Below are positions 1-8,502 of a DNA stretch of 42,493 nucleotides, in pieces. The notes beneath the pieces are model-generated. The model was not told the DNA's origin. It worked only from the letters and a program-made list of their open reading frames with translations, and ran no database searches. How positions within the stretch are numbered: the first letter of the stretch is position 1; every line of letters begins with the position of its first letter. This DNA comes from a virus. The translations under genes and the position numbers were made by a program. The stretch is taken from IMG/VR virus record IMGVR_UViG_3300049911_000061, positions 1 to 42,493 of that record; one strand, written 5' to 3'.

Positions 1-127
1 AGTAATATCGACCATATCATTTCACCTCTTCATTGTAACCCAAGTCTTTTCTTAGACCTTTGATGTCCCTTGAAATTTCGACCTGGCCCATCTTAATTAA
101 TCCGATGTCTTTGGCCAATAATTGTAA
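1..127. repeat. Terminal direct repeat, left copy
   Basis: Bases 1-127 are identical to 42367-42493. A perfect repeat of exactly 127 bp at both contig ends is what a de Bruijn assembler leaves when a circular or circularly permuted molecule is opened at k=127, so the unit genome is 42,366 bp. A physical terminal repeat is possible but less likely, because the repeat cuts through coding sequence: the gene at 42112-42381 starts inside it, and the next gene upstream ends at 17. Confidence 0.93.
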
Positions 128-367
128 GGCAATCATTCCATCCTTTAGTAACTGGATATCGGCTAATATTCCACGAAACCTTTCAGAAGTTGCGATATCA
201 GTTTGAGCAAGTAAATCCTTGATATTGGAGGCAGTTCTTTCGGCAAGAAGAGTATTTCTCAAAAATAATAGTTGAATATAATCCTTTACATTTTTGTCGC
301 TAATATCTTCCCTCCTTGCGTTAATAATTGAATCCATTTTCTCCATTGAATTCTTTTCTTCTTTCAT
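17..367 (-). CDS. Small helical protein upstream of lysis genes
   Basis: A 116-residue, charged, almost entirely helical protein with no membrane segment and no recognised family. The ATG at 367 has a GGAGG five bases upstream. Its stop TGA (19-17) lies next to the ATG (15-13) of the membrane-anchored gene at 42112-42381, so the two are translationally coupled across the circular junction. Position between tail and lysis genes suggests a lysis accessory or tail-tip-associated protein; function is unknown. Confidence 0.7.
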   Translation of the reverse strand: MKEEKNSMEKMDSIINARREDISDKNVKDYIQLLFLRNTLLAERTASNIKDLLAQTDIATSERFRGILADIQLLKDGMIALQLLAKDIGLIKMGQVEISRDIKGLRKDLGYNEEVK

Positions 368-381
368 ATCAACCTCCGATT

Positions 382-948
382 CTATGGCAGCATATGACCC
401 GAAAACCAGGTAAATGTGGTTGTTCCCAAAATATCCTTGTTGACACTACATTCGTGATAACCATAAATCTCAAAGTAATCCGTTATTGCAGTAACCGTGA
501 CATCACGGCTTATTATTGATGATGTTAAGTCGGTTCCGGAGACTTCTGTTATAGTGCCAAAATAAAGCCCCCCATTTTTATAGATATATACCCTTACTTG
601 CTTTTGATCTTCTGGGTTCACCCAAGTGATGCACGCATTGATATGGGCTTTTCCCACAATACCGGGAGTCCATTTAGAATTGGCAGCATCATAAGCACTC
701 CCAATATCATCCTCCTCTGTGGTAAATGTGACTTTGGTTGGATTTCCACTAATAAGGCCCGTTTGATTTGTTCCATTTTTATTGGCAGAGAATTTAGGTA
801 AGATTCTGTACTCAGCGGTGGCAACTCCAGTCCCGAACAATATACCCCCCGCTGCAGTGATCAGGTTTACGAGCCTATTCAATGTATCGGCCTTTGTTGG
901 ATGTGCATTGCCAACCATTTCTTCTGTATATTCGATTCGCTGTGTCAT
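382..948 (-). CDS. C1q/TNF-like beta-sandwich protein, candidate receptor-binding protein
   Basis: 188 residues. After a short helical N-terminus, residues about 65-188 are rich in beta strands with the pattern of C1q/TNF-like domains used by phage fibre tips: alternating hydrophobic strands, a GKAHINACITW strand, an RVYIYKNG strand and an ITDYFEIYGYHE strand near the end. The start has TAGGAGG upstream. It is the last structural gene of the tail block, the usual place for a distal receptor-binding or fibre protein. The fold is read by eye, so the assignment is an inference. Confidence 0.55.
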   Translation of the reverse strand: MTQRIEYTEEMVGNAHPTKADTLNRLVNLITAAGGILFGTGVATAEYRILPKFSANKNGTNQTGLISGNPTKVTFTTEEDDIGSAYDAANSKWTPGIVGKAHINACITWVNPEDQKQVRVYIYKNGGLYFGTITEVSGTDLTSSIISRDVTVTAITDYFEIYGYHECSVNKDILGTTTFTWFSGHMLP

Positions 949-957
949 GATTTCCTC

Positions 958-2205
958 CTAATAAACCGTAGTATCCCTATTCCCACCTGCCTTGATTGAT
1001 CCATTGGCAAGATGCGAGCCGTCAGCGAGATAGGCGATGGTCATAAATGCCATTGCCTGTAATGCCCGAAAGATGATCTTGTTTTTTGTGATATCGGGTC
1101 TTACTGATAACAACTTCCAATAATTATTTAAAAGAGGTTTGCCATCCGATCCATAAAGTCGATCTGCCGAAAATACGATAAAATCCCCAATATCTGACGA
1201 AAGTCTTTTAAGGGTCGTATCATCAATTTCAATCTCGTAGAGAGGGTTTTTAAGTTTTGCCACGATCAGGTCCTGAACCACCTGGATGCTCGTTAAATCC
1301 CTGCACCAATAGAACTGATAAGGTGTGTTTGGCTTTCTGACCCCGAATATTCCCTGGGATATTGCATCCGCATGGGTCGTATCATCGGTATGGCTTTTAA
1401 ATTCACCAACACAATAATTATAAGCATAATTGCCAGGACATTGATTGATGATATTAGCCCACCTGATTTTTGAGTCCGTAAGAACCCCATCCCCTCGCCT
1501 GATTATCGGGACCTGCTCATCCGGTATGGTATTTTTATCGATATCCAGGACAAGATCTCCCTCACCATTGAGATAAGCCGATCCGAGAAATGATCCCATC
1601 ATAGCGGTGATGATCTCCCAAATAACCGTGTCCTGATCGATCACTCCTGCCGCCTTGTATGCTTGAGCGGTAAAGAATTGAGAAACCCTGGCCTTTGCCG
1701 TGGATTCAAATAGTGCCGAGGTAAAGTCACATTCCACGGTTAAGAAATCATTTACGATGTCGATGATATTATCCATCAAGGTCGCCCCACCCGTAGTCGT
1801 CGGCTTCCCCATACCCCTGGCTGTGATAATGGCATTTTGTTTGGGTGTGGTGAATGTCACGGTTGTTATTAGTCCGTGTCCTTCAAAATTATCTGACTCA
1901 TTGAAGGTCCACATTATCGGGTTTAATTCCATCCCATCTTCATAAAGAGAGATAAAATTACCATTGGCAACAGAGAGAACGGGATGCCCCGCATAACAAT
2001 AAACGGGGGTAGTAAAAACACCGTCGGTCGTTTTCAAACAAGGAAGTGTCCATATCCCATTACCGGTCGGCACTGCCGGATCAAAACTAATTTTGCCATC
2101 GGTCAGATCCCCATAGACGATTGGAAGTCGTTCATTTCCATTCAGGGGAGCTGAATAAGCGGAAGCCCTTTTTAAATAATGGGTATCAGAAAGTTTTGTT
2201 GTCAT
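958..2205 (-). CDS. Tail hub/baseplate-like protein
   Basis: 415 residues, third gene downstream of the tape measure, where siphophages encode distal tail and hub proteins. The sequence is mixed alpha/beta with no clear enzymatic motif. The C-terminus carries LADGSHLANGS followed by a glycine-rich tail; a close match, LADGSHLADGS, lies in the neighbouring protein at 2202-2705, so the two tail proteins share a short repeat. The start ATG (2205) overlaps the upstream stop as ATGA. Role inferred mainly from gene order. Confidence 0.55.
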   Translation of the reverse strand: MTTKLSDTHYLKRASAYSAPLNGNERLPIVYGDLTDGKISFDPAVPTGNGIWTLPCLKTTDGVFTTPVYCYAGHPVLSVANGNFISLYEDGMELNPIMWTFNESDNFEGHGLITTVTFTTPKQNAIITARGMGKPTTTGGATLMDNIIDIVNDFLTVECDFTSALFESTAKARVSQFFTAQAYKAAGVIDQDTVIWEIITAMMGSFLGSAYLNGEGDLVLDIDKNTIPDEQVPIIRRGDGVLTDSKIRWANIINQCPGNYAYNYCVGEFKSHTDDTTHADAISQGIFGVRKPNTPYQFYWCRDLTSIQVVQDLIVAKLKNPLYEIEIDDTTLKRLSSDIGDFIVFSADRLYGSDGKPLLNNYWKLLSVRPDITKNKIIFRALQAMAFMTIAYLADGSHLANGSIKAGGNRDTTVY

Positions 2206-2705
2206 ACCTCATCCGCCTCAAGTATCATGGTAGGCATCACTGTCATTTCAGTTATGACGCCGGTGAAAAAATTCAAATGTTCTGCCTGGGAATCGGCCTC
2301 AAATCCGACATAATATTTAAGAGGGCACCCGATGAATGGTTCAGAGGCAATCAGTCTTGCAAATTTCCCATCTGCGTTGTCGAGCTCGATACTCATGTGC
2401 TGTAACGTCTTCGATTGATATGATCCCAGGATGTCTTCTTTCATGGACTGCAATGGTCGCTCAAATGAACCAAAGTTGATGATACGCCCTTCCTTTTCAA
2501 TGATACCGGCACTCCCTGATCCAGCCGTATGACTTCCATCCGCAAGGTGTGACCCGTCCGCCAATATTCCCAAAATATCAAATATCCCTTTCAATTCTTT
2601 TTCTGCATAGGCACGATATCCCATGTGAGTCTGAACCAGGATATAAGAGATCGGGACTTCCCCCCTCATTAAGCGTTTATGAAAATTGATTGGAATCCTG
2701 TACAT
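2202..2705 (-). CDS. Tail tip protein with LADGSHLADGS repeat
   Basis: 167 residues. The N-terminal part (YRIPINFHKRL..YILVQTHMGYRAYAEKEL) is followed by the LADGSHLADGSHTAG repeat at about residues 51-65, then a domain containing YVGFEADSQAEHLNFFTGVITEM. It starts at TAATG overlapping the previous stop and ends ATGA with the next gene. Adjacent genes are the distal-tail-like protein and the hub-like protein, so a baseplate role is likely; the exact family is not recognised. Confidence 0.55.
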   Translation of the reverse strand: MYRIPINFHKRLMRGEVPISYILVQTHMGYRAYAEKELKGIFDILGILADGSHLADGSHTAGSGSAGIIEKEGRIINFGSFERPLQSMKEDILGSYQSKTLQHMSIELDNADGKFARLIASEPFIGCPLKYYVGFEADSQAEHLNFFTGVITEMTVMPTMILEADEV

Positions 2706-3787
2706 TAAACACTCTTCATAACTTCGGTCATTTCAAGTGATGTCTGATACCATCCCGAAGCCATGTGCTTCTCTGGGATGACATCAAGGTTCACCATCCA
2801 GATATTTCCTGTAATTGCCGAATCGTCGTTAAAAAAGAAAGGGTTGAGCGTTCCCACATCTTTGTCAGTGATCCCGTCCACAAGGGCCTCCAACAGTACC
2901 AAATCGGCGAGTGGAATCACATTAAAGTCATAGATAAATTGGCGCTGGCGGTTATAAAAGCGATTCTTCCTAACTCCATAGGGCGTCTTGTTTGAATCAA
3001 AAAGTAGATTGATATTCTTCTGAAACCCAGGAGTATAATTTTTGCTCAGTTCCATATAGGAGCCGAGAAAGAGTTCTCCGATTTCGATATATCCGTCAGG
3101 ATTGGCGGTATTGGTGATCTCCAGCTTCCAGTAGCGTTTTGTTGTGTCGGCGGCGACGAGATAATGAAGAATCTGCCCACTTACTAAAGTAATGGACTCT
3201 GAAACCTGGGGACTCCCACCGTCAGAGTCAAATGTAGCCGCATCATCCCCCTCCAATACAATTGTCCCTGCAGTCAAGTTATGGTCAAAGAGGATGAGCG
3301 CCTTAACCTCTTGTTCCGTCACGAGGTCAATAGTGATTGTATTTGGAGACTCTAAAATCACCGATCGATAAGTATGATCCCTATTGAGATCAATCATCTT
3401 CCCAGCATTGAATAAATTTATGCCCTTAAAATACCATTTGTCGCCGACCACAAAATCAGCTCCGGCTCCGGTTGTCCATTTGACATAAACCCCATTGTTT
3501 AAAAGGATATTTGTCGTCAGGGTTGTTATTCCCGAACCATCCCATGTCCCCCCACCATCCGACCACCTAAAGGTTGCCTGCCCAACCTCGGCTCCTGCTG
3601 CAATCGAATCAATCTCGACGATATATTCAAGGTCGACTGCCCCAGAGAACGCTCCAGAGGGAATAATGATAGCCGAGCCTGCACCTTCTTTTTTGGCAGT
3701 TGTGACAATGCCAGGGCGGAGAGACGAGACAGTCAGCATGGATTCGACGGTAATCAAATTGTCATAAATGAATCTACATTTAGCCAT
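2705..3787 (-). CDS. Distal tail protein with carbohydrate-binding-like insert
   Basis: 360 residues, immediately downstream of the tape measure with TAATG coupling at both ends, the usual position of Dit-type proteins. Residues about 125-240 look like a discoidin/F5-8C-like beta-sandwich (VILESPNTITIDLVTEQEVKALILFDHNLTAG, then RYWKLEITNTANPDGYIEIGELFLG). The C-terminal third (YGVRKNRFYNRQRQFIYDFNVI.. SLEMTEV) resembles structural distal-tail sequence. The insert may bind surface glycans. Domain calls are by eye. Confidence 0.6.
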   Translation of the reverse strand: MAKCRFIYDNLITVESMLTVSSLRPGIVTTAKKEGAGSAIIIPSGAFSGAVDLEYIVEIDSIAAGAEVGQATFRWSDGGGTWDGSGITTLTTNILLNNGVYVKWTTGAGADFVVGDKWYFKGINLFNAGKMIDLNRDHTYRSVILESPNTITIDLVTEQEVKALILFDHNLTAGTIVLEGDDAATFDSDGGSPQVSESITLVSGQILHYLVAADTTKRYWKLEITNTANPDGYIEIGELFLGSYMELSKNYTPGFQKNINLLFDSNKTPYGVRKNRFYNRQRQFIYDFNVIPLADLVLLEALVDGITDKDVGTLNPFFFNDDSAITGNIWMVNLDVIPEKHMASGWYQTSLEMTEVMKSV

Positions 3788-6700
3788 TATGAATAGACTC
3801 GCCTTGCTCTCTTATCGAGGGCATAATCGATTTTTTCTATGAAATCGTCAAAGGCCTGTTGATTGGCTACCAAGTTGCCACCGACATTAAAATTAATGGT
3901 TATCCCAGTACCTTGCCCTCGAGCCCCCCCACTTTTTAAAGGAATAATTTGTTCAGTTCCATGCAATCTCGCCCAATACCCCGATTCCGGCCCCCTGGAA
4001 ATACCTCCCCATCTATACCCTTCTCCACCTCCATAGCCGCCCACACCAGCTCCACCTTCTGCGGCTCCACCTTCTGCGGCACCACCTTCTGCACCACCAC
4101 CTGCCTCACCCGGGACACCAAATCCCGACCAATAACTCTCTCGCCCTGGGGCCACCGGTGAATAGGGTCCCACTTCATACGGGGCATAATAAAGCCAGTC
4201 ATACGGGATAATCCCCGCTTTATATAATTCTTTTGCAATCATTGGAGTAAAAAATTGCCCAATAATCCCTGCCAATGCCCCTATCCCAAGAGGAGCACCT
4301 AACAGGGTGGCTATAGTCATGGCAGTGGTATAACCCCAGGAACTTTTAAGTTTTGATTCACCTACCACATCCAATCCAAATATTGAGGAGAATGCTGCTG
4401 GTATCCCTCCTTTTACCGCTGAAAATGCAAATGCCTGAGGACTGAATAATCCCATCATATACTGTTCAGGGTTTATTTTTCCCGTTACGGCCATTATGGC
4501 TCCAATCGTTGCTAATTTCCCTTGTTCTTTTGCCATCCCCGTCATAAATGATTCTAAACCAGGGATTTTACCGCCTTCTCTGGTTTCCATCATGCTTTGA
4601 AGAGTAGCAAATGAATCCCCTCCCCCTGCCTCTCTGATCAGGTCTGCCAAATCAGCAGGAATAATCATCTCACCAGGGTGGGCGATAACAGGAATCCCCT
4701 CCTTGGCTCCCTTAACATCCCAAATGCCTTTTGCGGCAAATATCGAACTAAGCCAATCAAGCCCTTCTCCCACGACGGGGCTTAACAATTTCCAAATCTC
4801 AGCCGTGGCTGCCTCCACTGCCATTTGTGCGAGCTTATCCGTGAGGGTGCGAAGCATCCCCTCCCATAAGGAATTCCAACTGACTCCCAATTCGTCAAAC
4901 TTTCCGGTCAGCACATTGAAAAGATTATCTGAGAGTTGCTTCTGGGCATCATCGGTAAATTTCTTGAAAACATTAGCCCCTACCTGGCCCCAGGTGATCT
5001 GATCCCTCGAATTTTGATTCATTGCTACTTTCATTCCGGCAAAGAAATTATTGCTCCGGAGGGCTCTCTCTTCTTCAAGCTGTATCAATCTGATATCGTA
5101 CCAGCGATCAAGGATATTTTTATCTTTGACGAATTTTGAATAATCCCTGTATTGTTCATCAAGAATATCCTTTTTTAATTGATATTCATTGTGAGTAAAT
5201 TTCCCGATATCCTCGGCCATTTTGCGGTCAATCTCAAGTCGTTTTTTGGCAAGTCCCTCATCAGATTTGGTAATAGCATTATTCTTCTCCAATTCTGCAG
5301 CCTTAATAAAAGTTGCCAACGTTTCGGCGTTTATCTTCCCTTCATTAAATTCTTTTTCAAGAATTCTTTTTTTCTCTCTATATGTTTGTTCGGCTTCAAT
5401 AACCTCTCGTTTATATCCTTCCGTTCCCAAAAGTGCCGATTGCTTTTCAAATTCGGACTTAGCTAAAAGTTCACGATCTAATCTTTCTAATGTGCGAGCT
5501 TCCATTTTCAACGTTTGTTCTTCCGTAGGAACTTCATATTGGTGAAGTTTATTAATTTCTTCTAAGGCTTTTTTCTCAGCATTGAGACGGACGATATAAT
5601 CCTCCGTTTTCATAACAATGTTATTTAACATCATATAGCCCTTGGGAAGTTCCTCTAAAGGATCTAACCAAGAAGGCATTTTCCCCTCGATACTTAATTT
5701 TTCAGCTTCACTTAATAACTTATGAAATTCAATATTTGCTTTTCTTATTACCTCGGGATCTAATAATGGAGGAAGCGGAAGTTTATTCCCATAAGTCGAA
5801 GCATAACCAGAGCCATGTGATACGGCTAATTCAAAATCTTCTATTTCTTTTTGGGCAGATTGAAGTCCTGTAAAAAAACTAAAAGTTCCTCCCCCGAGCC
5901 ACCATGGAATTTCAATCGGTTTCGTAATCCAATTGACCATATTGGCTAAATTTTCGGCACCCTTTGCAAATAAAAGAACCAAGGGCGCAAGATTTATCTT
6001 CATGGAATTCATACGAGTATCGAGATTCTTAAATTGATCCTCTGCTGCACTTCCTGCTTTAATAGCCACTTCTCCAATGACGCTACCCGTTTTTACAAGT
6101 TTATCGCCATATTCATCTATCTTCTTTCCGCCTCCCTCGAACATTGGAATAAGATCCATCCCAGATTTGCCCATGAGTTTGTTGGCATAATCTACCATGC
6201 GGGCTCCACCTTCATACTTAGAAAGTTCAGTAGCGACTTCTTTGAACATCTGTGTAAGTGGTTTCTGTTTCCCGGTGACATCAACCGTTGATAGTCCAAG
6301 GGCGGTAAGTATCAAATATCCTTCTCCTGATTTTTTATTGAATTCCTCCATTGAGGTAGAAAGACCTTTCATCCCTCTCATTAAACTTTCATTTGATACA
6401 TCAGACATCTTTGCAGCATAGGAGAATTTCTGCCATTCGGTAGTTGAAATACCGATCGTATTACTCATTCGTTGGATATCATTCGCCGCTAAAGCAATAT
6501 CCTTACCGAAAGAATATGCTTTTTGAATAAGCAAATATGCTGCAATGGCAGCCGCAGAAACCGCTACCCAATTCTTTTTAAGAGTATCTAAAAGAGAGGT
6601 TTGGGCACCAAACTGTTGCTCATTCAGGGCTGTCAACTTAGTATTCTTGGCCTCTTCGGCACGGACAATCTCGGCGGCAGAAGTACCGGCCTTATTGACG

Positions 6701-6900
6701 ATCATGGAATAGGCATTGATGACGCTCTGCCTCATGGCGTCATACATCACATCGGATTTTTCGCCTATAATCTTCCAGTTTTTTTCTACATCAAGAGAAG
6801 TTGTCTTGGCGCTGGCAAGAATGGCTTGTTGAGATTTGGTATATTTGGTAGTATCGAGGTCGAGCTCTACAAAAATCGTTCCAATCGGTTTTCCAGCCAT
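3787..6900 (-). CDS. Tape measure protein
   Basis: 1037 residues, the longest gene, between tail chaperone genes and distal tail genes. It has a helical, coiled-coil-rich body, hydrophobic stretches (VSAAAIAAYLLIQ; ATLLGAPLGIGALAGIIGQFF) and a lambda-tape-measure-like ALAANDIQRMSNTIGIST motif. A Gly/Ala/Glu repeat near residues 935-955 is encoded by an 18-bp-period repeat around 4048-4101. The C-terminus ends in an IIPLKSGG.. ITINFNVGG segment typical of phage tape measures. At about 0.15 nm per residue the length predicts a tail near 155 nm. Start ATG 6900 lies one base after the previous stop. Confidence 0.93.
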   Translation of the reverse strand: MAGKPIGTIFVELDLDTTKYTKSQQAILASAKTTSLDVEKNWKIIGEKSDVMYDAMRQSVINAYSMIVNKAGTSAAEIVRAEEAKNTKLTALNEQQFGAQTSLLDTLKKNWVAVSAAAIAAYLLIQKAYSFGKDIALAANDIQRMSNTIGISTTEWQKFSYAAKMSDVSNESLMRGMKGLSTSMEEFNKKSGEGYLILTALGLSTVDVTGKQKPLTQMFKEVATELSKYEGGARMVDYANKLMGKSGMDLIPMFEGGGKKIDEYGDKLVKTGSVIGEVAIKAGSAAEDQFKNLDTRMNSMKINLAPLVLLFAKGAENLANMVNWITKPIEIPWWLGGGTFSFFTGLQSAQKEIEDFELAVSHGSGYASTYGNKLPLPPLLDPEVIRKANIEFHKLLSEAEKLSIEGKMPSWLDPLEELPKGYMMLNNIVMKTEDYIVRLNAEKKALEEINKLHQYEVPTEEQTLKMEARTLERLDRELLAKSEFEKQSALLGTEGYKREVIEAEQTYREKKRILEKEFNEGKINAETLATFIKAAELEKNNAITKSDEGLAKKRLEIDRKMAEDIGKFTHNEYQLKKDILDEQYRDYSKFVKDKNILDRWYDIRLIQLEEERALRSNNFFAGMKVAMNQNSRDQITWGQVGANVFKKFTDDAQKQLSDNLFNVLTGKFDELGVSWNSLWEGMLRTLTDKLAQMAVEAATAEIWKLLSPVVGEGLDWLSSIFAAKGIWDVKGAKEGIPVIAHPGEMIIPADLADLIREAGGGDSFATLQSMMETREGGKIPGLESFMTGMAKEQGKLATIGAIMAVTGKINPEQYMMGLFSPQAFAFSAVKGGIPAAFSSIFGLDVVGESKLKSSWGYTTAMTIATLLGAPLGIGALAGIIGQFFTPMIAKELYKAGIIPYDWLYYAPYEVGPYSPVAPGRESYWSGFGVPGEAGGGAEGGAAEGGAAEGGAGVGGYGGGEGYRWGGISRGPESGYWARLHGTEQIIPLKSGGARGQGTGITINFNVGGNLVANQQAFDDFIEKIDYALDKRARRVYS

Positions 6901-6901
6901 C

Positions 6902-7294
6902 TTATTTCCCGTTTGTCAGAATGTTTCTTATTTCTTCCTTTGAACCATTTAAAGCCGGCCTCATGAATTGTTTCCCGTTATATTCCACGACCTGAGCATA
7001 ATAGACATTGTAATTCCCAGCATAAACCCTGATATTTCGCAATTGGGCAAATCCCGTTCCCGTATCCTTTTTCTCTACGACCCTGATCGTTTTCTTTAGA
7101 GCTCCGGCATCCCTGGCCGTCCATGATTTCCCAGCATATTTCCCTGTTTTATAAATAGGTCTTGAGATCGTTCCTACAGGACATTTCTGCCTTGCCTTCG
7201 TAGCGATGACCTCAGCTCCGGCTCTTAACCGTTCCATGCTGGCATTCATAAACTCATTATCGAACTGCTGAGGATTCCAATTACTAACTCTCAT
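6902..7294 (-). CDS. HK97 gp10-like tail component
   Basis: 130 residues from the ATG at 7294, which overlaps the TGA of the frameshifted chaperone as ATGA and has GGGGAG upstream; an in-frame ATG at 7351 is unlikely. The pattern ASMERLRAGAEVIATKARQKCPVGT..GALKKTIRVV..YYAQVVEYNGKQFMRPAL matches the HK97-gp10/putative tail-component family. In most HK97-like phages this gene precedes the tail terminator; here it sits between the chaperones and the tape measure. Confidence 0.75.
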   Translation of the reverse strand: MRVSNWNPQQFDNEFMNASMERLRAGAEVIATKARQKCPVGTISRPIYKTGKYAGKSWTARDAGALKKTIRVVEKKDTGTGFAQLRNIRVYAGNYNVYYAQVVEYNGKQFMRPALNGSKEEIRNILTNGK

Positions 7295-8027
7295 GACTCC
7301 CCCCACTTCCCTTGAAATCCGCCTTTGTTCGTTATCATATCGATCCACCATCTTGAGAGAATAAGTACCTTTTCAAAACACTCTCGGGGTTTTTCAACTT
7401 TGTAAAGTTTCATTGCTTCGTGAATAGCCTGATGGGATATATTTATTGGCCCGTTCACACTCATAATCAGTTGGTCCCTCACCAAGAAGAAAATATTGAT
7501 CGCATCCTGATTCTCATCGAAAGGTACTTCCCTACAAGTTCTGCAGGGTGGCTCTTCCGGTGGCGTTCTCTCATGGTATATATCCCGGCAACCGTCACAC
7601 GATGGAGCATAATCAATTATCCATCGTGCAACGGCTATGAGTTTTTTTCAGAAATCTCTGCTTGCCTCACCTCATCCTCAGTCAGCATCTTAAAACTGTC
7701 GCTAAAAAACTTGGCGAATTTACTATTGGTCATCAGAAGGATTTTATTCTCCTTCGTACAGGGGATTAAGGTTCCCTTATTGGTGAAGTTCTCAAAATTG
7801 ACGATGGCAATATCCCAGAAGAGTTCATTTTGGAGCTCTTCATTAACCTCTTCGAATTCGAATCTCCCCGGAGTCCCATCCACCTTTTTGAATTCAACCT
7901 TTTTACGAACAGTCTGCTTACGGATTTTTTTCCAATCGGCCATGGTAGGAATTCTCAATTGCAACCGACCCCCATCCTCTGCCTCAAACCACTTCGCATT
8001 GACTTCTTCGAAGTTAATTTCAGTCAT
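7291..8027 (-). CDS. Tail assembly chaperone, -1 frameshift product (GT-like)
   Basis: A slip at the heptamer 7647-7641 joins the G-like frame to a 116-codon open -1 frame (7641-7294) ending in TGA that overlaps the next ATG. The extension begins LIAVARWIIDYAPS, has two CxxC pairs (SCDGC and PCRTC) suggesting a zinc site, then an alpha-helical region ending GKWGES. The extension has no good independent start, no stop codons, and exact ATGA coupling downstream, which support translation by frameshifting. Lambda GT and many siphophage chaperones use the same device to bind tape measure and tail tube subunits. Confidence 0.85.
7635..8027 (-). CDS. Tail assembly chaperone, short form (G-like)
   Basis: 130 residues from the ATG at 8027, preceded by GGAGGAG; an upstream in-frame ATG at 8039 would lie on the ribosome site. 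It sits between the major tail protein and the tape measure, as lambda G does, and is followed by an overlapping -1 frame. The N-terminus (ADWKKIRKQTVRKKVEFKKVDG) is charged and soluble. The zero frame stops with TAG at 7637-7635, directly after a slippery heptamer. Confidence 0.85.
   Translation of the reverse strand: MTEINFEEVNAKWFEAEDGGRLQLRIPTMADWKKIRKQTVRKKVEFKKVDGTPGRFEFEEVNEELQNELFWDIAIVNFENFTNKGTLIPCTKENKILLMTNSKFAKFFSDSFKMLTEDEVRQAEISEKNS
7641..7647 (-). other. Slippery heptamer A AAA AAC for -1 frameshifting
   Basis: On the minus strand the zero-frame codons GAA AAA AAC TCA TAG contain A AAA AAC in the X XXY YYZ register, one of the most efficient bacterial -1 slip sites. The zero-frame stop follows two codons later and the -1 frame is open for 116 codons. 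Confidence 0.88.
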
Positions 8028-8064
8028 AAACTCCTCCATTAAATTCTGATTAAATCAAAATGGC

Positions 8065-8484
8065 TTATGTCCCGTAACAGGTCATGACTGCCGCTGAAAT
8101 CCTCCCTGTAAAATCGATTTTACCGAGAGAATTCCGTTCCATAGTAAGGGCATCGCATTTTGTGGGAAGAATTTGTCCACCTGGAGCCACGGCCCAATAT
8201 TTCGTCGCCGTTTCATAAAAATAAAGATTCGTCAGAGGAACCTCAGCTTTACATGCTGTGGCAAATAATGCCTGTCCAGTTGTGTCTGCGGGATCATAGT
8301 TTCCTGAGAATGAAACGGTCCCTGGATCTCCAGCCCCCCCGAAAACGAAGGATTGAACTAAATCACCAAACTCCGTATCCTCCAACGTTTGTGCTATATA
8401 TCCGCTCAATGTCCAAGTTGATAATCCCGCAATCTTGTTACTGCCATACATCACTTTTGCCAACTTGCCTGGTACTGCTCCCAT
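8065..8484 (-). CDS. Major tail tube protein
   Basis: 139 residues with AAGGAGG upstream. Located directly before the chaperone pair, the conserved place of the tail tube gene. Beta-rich sequence with tube-like features: MYGSNKIAGLSTWTLSGYIAQTLEDTEFGD, then SFSGNYDPADTTGQALF and a final KIDFTGRISAAV strand. Short for the family but complete in appearance. Confidence 0.75.
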   Translation of the reverse strand: MGAVPGKLAKVMYGSNKIAGLSTWTLSGYIAQTLEDTEFGDLVQSFVFGGAGDPGTVSFSGNYDPADTTGQALFATACKAEVPLTNLYFYETATKYWAVAPGGQILPTKCDALTMERNSLGKIDFTGRISAAVMTCYGT

Positions 8485-8502
8485 TTTCCTTACCTCCTTG
8501 TT

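Noticed and set aside
4030-4101. Tandem GCACCACCTTCTGCG-type repeats
   Set aside because: They encode a Gly/Ala/Glu linker in the tape measure and need no separate explanation.
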